From Saccharum officinarum (taxonomy: Eukaryota > Streptophyta > Magnoliopsida > Poales > Poaceae), in the NCBI GenBank assembly GCA_020631735.1, contig CM036158.1, positions 84,579,914 to 84,643,913 on the forward strand: 64,000 bases of DNA. The letters run 5' to 3'. Position 1 is the stretch's first letter. Every line of letters starts with the position of its first letter. This document shows, piece by piece, positions 57,027-64,000 of the stretch. The notes under the pieces were generated by a model. The model was not told the origin of the DNA and did no database searches. It was given only the letters and a program-made list of their open reading frames with translations. The position numbers and the translations under genes are program-made.

Positions 57027-57175
57027 TGGCCTTGTATGGTAGGAAATCTTCTTTCAGGCCTTCGATTCATGCACGCCCTCATCTTCTTTTTCAGAAGGTG
57101 GTCTTTGTTTGGGTATCTGCCATGCCTGTTGAGAAGGCTCTGACAGGACATCGGGCCCTTGCTCGATTGGACAAG
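57027..57175 (-). other. Upstream part of the CACTA-like ORF region
   Basis: A short minus-strand stretch reads PIEQGPDVLSEPSQQAW and KQRPPSEKEDEG, probably linker from the same transposon ORF. The LTR insertion at 57176 ends it. Confidence 0.4.
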
Positions 57176-59436
57176 TGTAAGGTCCTAGATGGCTAGAGGG
57201 GGGTGAATAGCCTATAAAAAAATCTACAAGCACCACTAAGCAAACTTGTTAGAATAACAAACGGCATAAAGCGAGTTTTGCTTAGCCAAAGGTGGTGATG
57301 CAAGCCTCCTATCCACAAGTCTAGTAGATTATGATCTCTAGTTCACACAAGAGCTAAGTCACTAATTTAACACTAGACAACAAGCTAACAACACTACTAG
57401 CAAAGCTACTACTAGAGCTACACAAGATAATCTAGTAAAGATAAGTGCAAGAGAGAGGATTGTGATTCTTATACCGACGGTGAGGAGAAGATGTTGCCAA
57501 TCACCAAGATGATATACAATCAATCAATATTGACAACAACTCAATATGAAGACCAATCACCGGGAGACAAGAGACACAATATTTTTGTTCACCCGGTGTT
57601 CACTTGTGCACCGACAAGCTACGTCACCGGTTGTGTCGACCAACACTTAGATGGTTCCCCGGTGTGACCCTCAAGTCACTTGCCCCTCAAGGCACGCCCC
57701 GCAAGGCACCGCAAGACGCCACTCTCAAGTGAGGTAACTCAATGACACGCGCATTCCACTAGAGTTGCTTTTGGCGTCCCGCCGAGGAAAGCACAAGAAC
57801 CTCTCACAAACAACCGGAGGTGGCTAAGAACAATCACCTTCTCTTGCCAACGCCTCCAACAATCTCCAAGCCGGCTAGGAGCGGTACTCTCCAAGAGTAA
57901 CAAGAAATCCACCGGCTAAACCACCCACAAGTGCCACTAGATGCCCTCAAGCTATGCAATGCACTTTGGGATCACTCAATCTCACTTTTGATTTGCAAAC
58001 AAGCAAGAGAGATGAGTGGGAGGAGTAGCTCTAGCTCAAAGGATGCACAAGAGTGTTAGAAATGCCAAGAGAGCTCCCCAAGGGCCGGCCAACGAGTATT
58101 TATAAGCATCCCATTCAAATAGAGCCGTTGCCACTCCACTGACCGTTTTTTTCGGGATGACTGGACGCGCCGGTCGAAACTGACCGGACACGCTTCACCG
58201 CGTCCGGTCACCCTGCGACGTCCACATGTCCCTCGAATTCAAATGCGACCGTTAGATCCTCCAACGGTCACTGTGCGCCAACGGTCAAACGCTATGACCG
58301 GACGCGCTGCTCAATCAACCGGACGCGCCGGTCGCACAGTACCGCGCGCCCGCGAAGCAATGACCGGACGCGCCGATGCGCACAGCACCCGTGCCCACGA
58401 AGCAACGACCGGACGCGCTCCAGAAGATGACCGGACGCGACAGTGCCAGCGTCCGATCGTGTGTGACCGGACGCTCACCGCGTCCGATCGACCTTGCGAA
58501 CTGCAGTTCCCTCAGGGCGCCTGACCGGACGCGCCGGTCCCGCGAGTGACCGGACGCGCCGGTTGCAAACCCTAGCCCGCGCGCCCGACTCCTGCGCTGT
58601 ACTGACCGGACGCGTCCGGTCACACCGTGACCGCGTCCGGTGCAGCGTCCGGTCACCTCAGTGACCCCGTTCGCCTCCGTTTCTTTTCTGACTTCTGGCG
58701 TAGTGGAAAATAGGCATTTCATTTCCCCGAAATCGCCTAAATCCCGCGCTCGCACGCTCGGTGGGAGGGAGAGAGGAACCCAAACCCCTCTCTACCCGCA
58801 AACCACAGCGCGACCAACGCCACCTTTGCAAATGTGCCAACACCATCAAGTGTACATCTCCATGTGCTTGTGTGTTAGCTTTTTCTCAATCATTTTCAAA
58901 GGTTTTCCAATTAGCTCACTAGGCCCTACATGCAATGCACTTCATGAATTCACCTAGTGGCACCCGTGCATCGAATAACCGATAAGACTTCCCCTCTTAA
59001 TAGTTCGGCTATCGATCCTAAACCACTCACACCCTCTATGGTGTCTTGAGTGTAAAACAAAATGGCCCTATGGTTATACCTTTGCCTTGAGCCCATTTTA
59101 TTTCTCCAAATAATATGATCCACTTCATATCATCACAAGACCGTCTCGATCCATCGATCTTGACTTCACTTGCTCTTCACCGTTGCATCGGTCCATCGGC
59201 GCTAAGTCTTGCTCAAGCTTCACCATCGCATGGTCCTTCGCTTCGAAGCCTCGACTTGCCCCTCACCTTCACAACCGGTCCATCGAGCCAAGCCTCATCT
59301 TGGTCTTCACCATCTTGGTCATATGAGTCAATGTCATGTCTCATATGCAATGACCACCTTTATCTAAATCATCTACTTAGATACAAAGGTTAGTCCTAGG
59401 TTTCATCAATTAGCCAAAACCAACTAGGGACTTTCA
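57176..59436 (-). repeat. 3' LTR of the minus-strand copia element (2261 bp)
   Basis: TG...CA ends: TGAAAGTCCCTAG at the inner end and CTAGGACCTTACA at the outer end, read on the minus strand. A TATA box (TATAAATA, minus) lies at 58097-58104. ACCGGACGCG/CGCGTCCGGT motifs are dense from about 58140 to 58650, upstream of the TATA box on the element's strand, where LTR promoter elements are expected. LTR length and ends match solo LTR B. Confidence 0.9.
58140..58650. repeat. Cluster of ACCGGACGCG palindromic motifs in the LTR
   Basis: About fifteen GACCGGACGC or mirrored GCGTCCGGTC units lie in 500 bp, some joined as the full palindrome ACCGGACGCGTCCGGT (58607-58622). Comparable clusters occur at about 8490-8740, 9490-10050 and 11460-11990. 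Repeated palindromes of this type are described in Sirevirus non-coding regions. Confidence 0.8.
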
Positions 59437-60553
59437 ATCTCCCCCTTTTTGGTAATTGATGACAACCCTCACAAAGATGATTTTGATAATAAAAGTTTTA
59501 AACTTGTCATACTTGTCCAATCATTTTGCTCATAAGTAAAGTTTGGACAATTATCACAAGCTCGATTTTGGTAGCATTAGCTCCCCCTACATATGTGCAT
59601 AGAGTTTGGATTGAAGGCTTTGCACATACGCATGGATAGAAGTGTTGGGAGAGTAATTCTACCAAAATGATGCTATTGTGTAAGAAATGGACCTTTGAAG
59701 CGTGATACCAAACGGAGTTGCCTTTTACACCATCCTTAGCATCATGAAGTAACTAGACATCCATCAAAACTCAAGAACCCCGTGAGATCAACATTATATG
59801 TAAAGGTTCTTGGACCACTTGTAAAGCTAACCACTTGTAAAGCTTTAGGCAAGTCTAGATACCACATGTAAACTATTCCTATGCATGCTAGTAGATCATT
59901 TCATCATTCAAGTTCTATACTAGCATTGCACCACACAAGCATGTATATTGAATTTAAATACATGTGCAATGAGCAAGTCATATGAGAATGCACAAACAAA
60001 TGCAACAACTTTGTTTATGAGCTTGCTCCCCCTACTTGTGTGCATCAAAAAATTTTATTTACCCCTTTATCAAGTTGAATCATCTTTTTCTCTCCCCCTT
60101 TATCAACAACTTACCCAAAAATGGGATCAACTTGTGGAGAGAAGGAAAAATGTTTGATGGAGTAGATTAACTTTTATCAAATTTGGTTCAACCTAGAACA
60201 CTTGCCAAAGATATTTAATTCGATTTGAACCAAAGACAAGCTTCTTCACACCTTATAATAAGGGTTATCTTGCCTATGTTGAATTAAACACTTATAGCAA
60301 ATCTTCTAGATTCAACACTGGGTTTGCAAGCTCACAAACATGTCATATGCCACCACTAGATCAAAACAAACATAGAGGCAATAGTGGTAACATATATCCA
60401 TCAAATTCATTTGATTTATCATGAATGCTCATGCATACCACTTAATATGTCTACATGCTCTAGCAAGTCCTTAGCATAGGATGAATAACATGTCAATCAA
60501 TTTTACCTTGCAATGTCGAAGGAGAGGCATGTCAATAAGTGGGTGGGGTGCAT
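59437..60553 (-). other. 3' untranslated region with polypurine tract
   Basis: On the minus strand AAAAAGGGGGAG (59439-59450) directly precedes the LTR and is the likely plus-strand primer. Further purine tracts occur at about 59583, 60028 and 60095. No coding region. Confidence 0.7.
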
Positions 60554-63500
60554 TCAACTCATGTTTGAGAAATCAAGAATGTTCAATTCATTCCTTAGCT
60601 TGCAAAACCTCTTTTCATCAAGTGGCTTAGTGAGAATATCGGCAAGTTGATCATCGGTGCCAACACTTTCAATGGCAATATCTCCCTTTTGTTGATGATC
60701 TCTAATGAAATAATGTCTTATGTCAATATGCTTTGTTCTTCCATGTTGAACCGGGTTTTGTATCATCTTGATTGCACTCTCATTATCACATAGCAATGGC
60801 ACATTCTTGAAGTTGAGGCCATAATCCTTTAAAGTTGATTTTATCCATAGCAATTGTGCACAACAACTCCCCGCACTCATATATTCGGCTTCGGCGGTAG
60901 AGATTGCCACACTATTTTGTTTCTTTGAGGACCATGACACAAGTGATCTTCCAAGTAATTGACATATGCCACTTGTGCTCTTCCTATTGATCTTGCAACC
61001 CCCATAGTCGGAGTCCGAATATCCAATCAATTCAAACTTTGACCCCTTGGGATACCATAGTCCAACATCTCTTGTTTGCTTCAAGTACCTCAATATTCTA
61101 TTTGCCGCCGTGAGATGACTTTCTCTAGGTGAGGCTTGATATCTAGCACACATGCAAACACTAAACATGACATCCGGCCTTGATGCGGTGACATAGAGTA
61201 GACTTTCAATCAAAGACCGATATTCCTTTTGATTCATCATTTTGCCATCAAGATCACTATCCAAATTGCCATTTGTGCCCATTGGAGTTGAAATTGGCTT
61301 TGCATCTTGCATTCCAAACTTCTTCAACATGTCCCTTATGTATTTCCCTTGACTCACAAATGTCCCATTCTTCAATTGCTTGACTTGGAGACCAAGGAAG
61401 TAGCTAAGTTCACCAATCATAGACATTTCAAACTCTTTGGCCATCATAGCATCAAATTCTTCACAATAAGCTTGATCGGTTGATCTAAAGATGATGTCAT
61501 CAACATATATTTTCACTATGAATAGATCATTTCCAATCTTCTTGGTGAATACAGTAGTATCAACCTTGCCCATTTTGAATCCCTTAGAGAGAAGGAAATC
61601 CCTTAGCCTCTCATACCATGCTCTAGGTGCTTGCTTTAAGCCATATAAAGCCTTCTTCAACTTGTACACATGGTTGGGTTTCTTGTCATCTTCAAATCCG
61701 GGCGGTTGCTCAACATAGACTAACTCATTGATGATCCCATTGAGAAATGCACTTTTGACATCCATTTGATATAGTTTGATGTTGTGTGCACAAGCATAAG
61801 CCAATAGAATCCTTATTGCCTCCAATCTTGCCACGGGAGCATATGTCTCATCATAGTCAAGACCTTCAACTTGAGTGTAACCTTGAGCAACTAGTCTTGC
61901 TTTGTTACTCACTACAATGCCATCTTGATCTTGCTTGTTTTTGAACACCCACTTGGTTCCAATCACATTGTAGTCATTTGGCCTTTCTACCAACTCCCAA
62001 ACATCATTTCTTGTGAAATTGTTAAACTCTTCTTGCATAGCCATGATCCAATCGGCATCCCTCAAAGATTCTTCTATCTTCTTTGGTTCTATGGTTGACA
62101 CAAATGATGCATGCTCACAAAACATAGTCAATCTTGATCTTGTTTGCACACCACTTCTAATATCACCAATAATACTATTAATGGGGTGATCTCTTGAAAC
62201 ATGTTGTGGTTGGAGTACTTGCACTTGATTGCTTGAGCTTGGTTGATCACTTGATGTATCTTGATGAGAAGAACTAGCACCATAATTTTGCACTTGAGAG
62301 TCACTAACTAGCTTGTTTGGTGAATTGAGCACTTGATCTTTATCATCATCTTGAATATCAATTACTTGCTTTGCTCTAATGTCCCCAATGTCCATGTTCT
62401 TCATTGCTTTCACCAATTGAGTTCCACCAACATCATCTAGATTCTCTTCTTCATCTTGTGACCCATTGGTTTTATCAAATTGCACATCATGGACTTCTTC
62501 TAGAATGCCACTTGAGTTGTTCCAAACTCTATAAGCTTTGCTTGTAGTTGAATAACCAAGTAGGAACCCCTCATCACATCTCTTGTCAAACTTCCCCAAT
62601 CTAGTGCCCTTCTTCAAGATATAGCATTTGCAACCAAACACCCTAAAGTAAGAAATATTGGGCTTTCTTCCATGAAGTAACTCATATGGGGTCTTCTCTA
62701 GCAATGGATGACAATATAGTCTATTGATGTAGTAGCAAGCGGTATTGATTGCTTCATCCCAAAATGATTGACTCACATTGTACTTATGAAGCATTGATCT
62801 AGCCATATCAAGCAATGTTCTATTCTTCCTCTCAACTAGGCCATTTGATTGTGGAGTGTACTTGGCCGAGAATTGATGTCCAATACCATAATGATCACAA
62901 AGTTGTTCAATTCTTGTATTCTTGAACTCACTTCCATTGTCACTTCTCACTTTATTGATTCTAATCTCAAACTCATTGTGAACTCTAGTGAGAAATGTCT
63001 TGAAGGTGTCAAACACTTCACTTTTGTCACTAAGAAAGAATACCCATGTGAATCTTGTGAAGTCATCCACTATGACAAAGCCATACTTGTTACCGCCTAT
63101 GCTTGTATATGTTATTGGTCCAAATAGATCCGTGTGCATCAACTCAAATGCTTTGCATGTGCTCATTGTACTCTTCTTTGGATATGAGCTTCCAACTTGC
63201 TTCCCGGCTTGACATGCACTACAAAGCTTATTCTTCTCAAATTCAACATCTTTCAAACCATTGACAAGATTGTGAGTTGTAAGCTTCTTCAATTGTTTCA
63301 TGCCAACATGACCAAGCCTTCTATGCCAAAGCCAACCCATGCTTGATTTGGAGACTAAGCAAGTTGTCAAAGAAGTTTCTCTAGCATTGAAGTCAACTAG
63401 GTAGAGATTCTCATATCTAAAGCCCTTGAATGCCACATTTGAACCATCCACACTAATAACATCCACATCATCAACCCCAAAGATGCATTTATAGCCTAGA

Positions 63501-63754
63501 TCACATATTTGTGCCACGGATAGAAGATTGAAATCCAAGCTTTCAACTAGCAACACATTAGAGATACTCATGTCATTTGATATTGCAATCTTGCCCAAGC
63601 CAATAACCTTGCCTTTCTTGTTATTGCCAAATGTGATAGAATCAACACCACTATCATTGTCATTGATTGAGTCAAACATTCTTGATGTACCGGTCATGTG
63701 TTGAGTGCACCCACTATCAATAATCCAATGCCTTCCTCCGGCTTTGTAATTGAC
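60554..63754 (-). CDS. copia pol polyprotein (protease, integrase, RT, RNase H), open
   Basis: The frame is open from 63754 to TGA at 60554. Residues are counted from the first Met, 63697 (1047 aa). The protease motif IIDSGCTQHMTG lies just before and across that Met. Then follow the GAG-pre-integrase zinc region (HRRLGHVG 125-132, CSAC 159-162), an integrase core with D190, D253 and E289 (D-x35-E, as expected), a variable acidic linker about 410-520, and reverse transcriptase about 560-800 with QMDVKSAFLNG, ALYGLKQAPRAWY and YVDD 731-734. RNase H comes last, about 890-1010, with D895/D897, E936 and D971. All catalytic positions I can check are present. It makes the enzymes that copy and integrate the element in cytoplasmic particles and nucleus. 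A TAG and a TGA lie between gag and pol, and the gag frame differs, so gag-pol joining is either by recoding or broken. Confidence 0.92.
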   Translation of the reverse strand, partial: VNYKAGGRHWIIDSGCTQHMTGTSRMFDSINDNDSGVDSITFGNNKKGKVIGLGKIAISNDMSISNVLLVESLDFNLLSVAQICDLGYKCIFGVDDVDVISVDGSNVAFKGFRYENLYLVDFNARETSLTTCLVSKSSMGWLWHRRLGHVGMKQLKKLTTHNLVNGLKDVEFEKNKLCSACQAGKQVGSSYPKKSTMSTCKAFELMHTDLFGPITYTSIGGNKYGFVIVDDFTRFTWVFFLSDKSEVFDTFKTFLTRVHNEFEIRINKVRSDNGSEFKNTRIEQLCDHYGIGHQFSAKYTPQSNGLVERKNRTLLDMARSMLHKYNVSQSFWDEAINTACYYINRLYCHPLLEKTPYELLHGRKPNISYFRVFGCKCYILKKGTRLGKFDKRCDEGFLLGYSTTSKAYRVWNNSSGILEEVHDVQFDKTNGSQDEEENLDDVGGTQLVKAMKNMDIGDIRAKQVIDIQDDDKDQVLNSPNKLVSDSQVQNYGASSSHQDTSSDQPSSSNQVQVLQPQHVSRDHPINSIIGDIRSGVQTRSRLTMFCEHASFVSTIEPKKIEESLRDADWIMAMQEEFNNFTRNDVWELVERPNDYNVIGTKWVFKNKQDQDGIVVSNKARLVAQGYTQVEGLDYDETYAPVARLEAIRILLAYACAHNIKLYQMDVKSAFLNGIINELVYVEQPPGFEDDKKPNHVYKLKKALYGLKQAPRAWYERLRDFLLSKGFKMGKVDTTVFTKKIGNDLFIVKIYVDDIIFRSTDQAYCEEFDAMMAKEFEMSMIGELSYFLGLQVKQLKNGTFVSQGKYIRDMLKKFGMQDAKPISTPMGTNGNLDSDLDGKMMNQKEYRSLIESLLYVTASRPDVMFSVCMCARYQASPRESHLTAANRILRYLKQTRDVGLWYPKGSKFELIGYSDSDYGGCKINRKSTSGICQLLGRSLVSWSSKKQNSVAISTAEAEYMSAGSCCAQLLWIKSTLKDYGLNFKNVPLLCDNESAIKMIQNPVQHGRTKHIDIRHYFIRDHQQKGDIAIESVGTDDQLADILTKPLDEKRFCKLRNELNILDFSNMS

Positions 63755-63765
63755 CTACAAGCAAA

Positions 63766-64000
63766 TCAATGAAGTTTAGGTACCCGTTTTTGCTTGGGTC
63801 CTTGTAGGTTAGTAACTAAGCTCTTTGGTACCCAAATAGTCTTCTTCTTTGGGCCCACAATTGGTGTACCAACAAACTTAGCTTGCACACCCTTCACACC
63901 CTTGGTAAGCACATAGCAAGAATCAAAAGGTATAGCATTAACAAGGTTCTTGCTTTGATTCTTTTTATTGCAATTATGCTCTAGGTGCCCAACTTGCTTG
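63766..64000 (-). CDS. copia gag C-terminus, partial
   Basis: The open minus-strand frame enters from beyond the right edge and ends at TGA 63766-63768. It contains the second half of a CCHC zinc knuckle (CKQVGHLEHNC type, first Cys outside the window), a lysine-rich stretch and the WVPK motif repeated before the end, as in the plus-strand copy. Capsid sequence lies outside the window. Whether the stop before pol is natural cannot be told here. Confidence 0.75.
   Translation of the reverse strand, partial: KQVGHLEHNCNKKNQSKNLVNAIPFDSCYVLTKGVKGVQAKFVGTPIVGPKKKTIWVPKSLVTNLQGPKQKRVPKLH

Larger units (their letters stand above)
54920..57175 (-). mobile_element. CACTA-like element with Ulp1-type ORF, cut by the copia insertion
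   Basis: The left part (54955-55200) consists of alternating direct and inverted TGTAAGGGCGGCTG/CAGCCGCCCTTACA units, typical of CACTA subterminal repeats. The remainder carries minus-strand fragments of a Ulp1-like protease gene. CACTACAAGAAAA at 55598 resembles a CACTA terminus but lies inside. At 57176 the copia LTR begins, so the rest of the element is presumably beyond the right edge. The outer left terminus is not clear. Confidence 0.55.
57176..64000 (-). mobile_element. Ty1/copia (Sirevirus-like) element, well preserved, runs off right edge
   Basis: From its 3' side: LTR 57176-59436, polypurine tract 59439-59450, a non-coding 3' region to 60553, an open pol of over 1,000 codons (60554-63754), and the gag C-terminus (63766-64000). 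The 5' LTR lies outside the window. The outer LTR end (TGTAAGG on the plus strand) follows ACAAG, which would be the target duplication to look for at the far end. It interrupts a CACTA-like element. The intact pol suggests a much younger insertion than the copia copy at 2941-13072. Confidence 0.9.

Overview
The window is plant nuclear DNA, most likely from a panicoid grass of the sorghum/sugarcane/Miscanthus type. The evidence is spliced genes with grass-like proteins (a MYBS3-type MYB, an STP monosaccharide transporter, an intron-containing H3.3-type histone), abundant Tourist and Stowaway MITEs, and Ty1/copia elements whose LTRs carry ACCGGAC/GTCCGGT palindromes, as described for Sirevirus-lineage elements. 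The species call is inference; no comparison was run.

Layout. 1-13 kb is a nest of LTR retrotransposons. A minus-strand LTR abuts a decayed plus-strand copia element (about 2941-13072), whose 3' LTR is split by two minus-strand solo LTRs, each with an exact 5-bp target duplication (ATAGG, GCCTA). 13-15.7 kb holds three tandem tRNA-like modules, a ~500-bp tandem repeat and a broken CACTA (tnp2) transposase. 16-20 kb is intergenic with MITEs and poly(A) retroposon traces. 20.6-22.5 kb is a divergent H3.3-type histone gene on the minus strand. 22.5-31 kb is intergenic, with MITEs, an LTR-like block and one unrecognised exon-like segment. 31.9-34.9 kb is the MYBS3-type gene (three exons, plus strand). 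36.6-39.8 kb is an intact STP gene (three exons, minus strand). 40.2-45.2 kb is a TGTTGCA-rich repeat followed by a decayed L1-type LINE with nested insertions. 49.8-54.9 kb is a locus of tandem copies of an RRM-like gene, one nearly intact and two reduced. 54.9-57.2 kb is a CACTA-like element with a ruined Ulp1-like protease region. 57.2-64 kb is the 3' LTR and most of the coding region of a second, much better preserved minus-strand copia element that runs off the right edge.

Host genes are few and unrelated in function: chromatin (H3), sugar/stress transcription (MYBS3), hexose uptake (STP) and a probable RNA-binding protein. MYBS3 and STP sit 1.7 kb apart and converge at their 3' ends. 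Three host genes (H3, MYBS3, RRM-like) each appear to lack a single nucleotide in otherwise conserved coding sequence. That pattern may reflect assembly indels rather than pseudogenes and should be tested first.

Most distinctive observations: (i) several tiny poly(A)/poly(T) insertions, each flanked by 13-20 bp direct repeats, which look like extremely 5'-truncated retroposition events; (ii) the paired solo LTRs; (iii) the tail-substituted H3.3 variant; (iv) five same-orientation copies of one Tourist family, four of them around MYBS3; (v) the tandem tRNA-like array; (vi) a perfect 20-bp-arm hairpin in the CACTA-like element.
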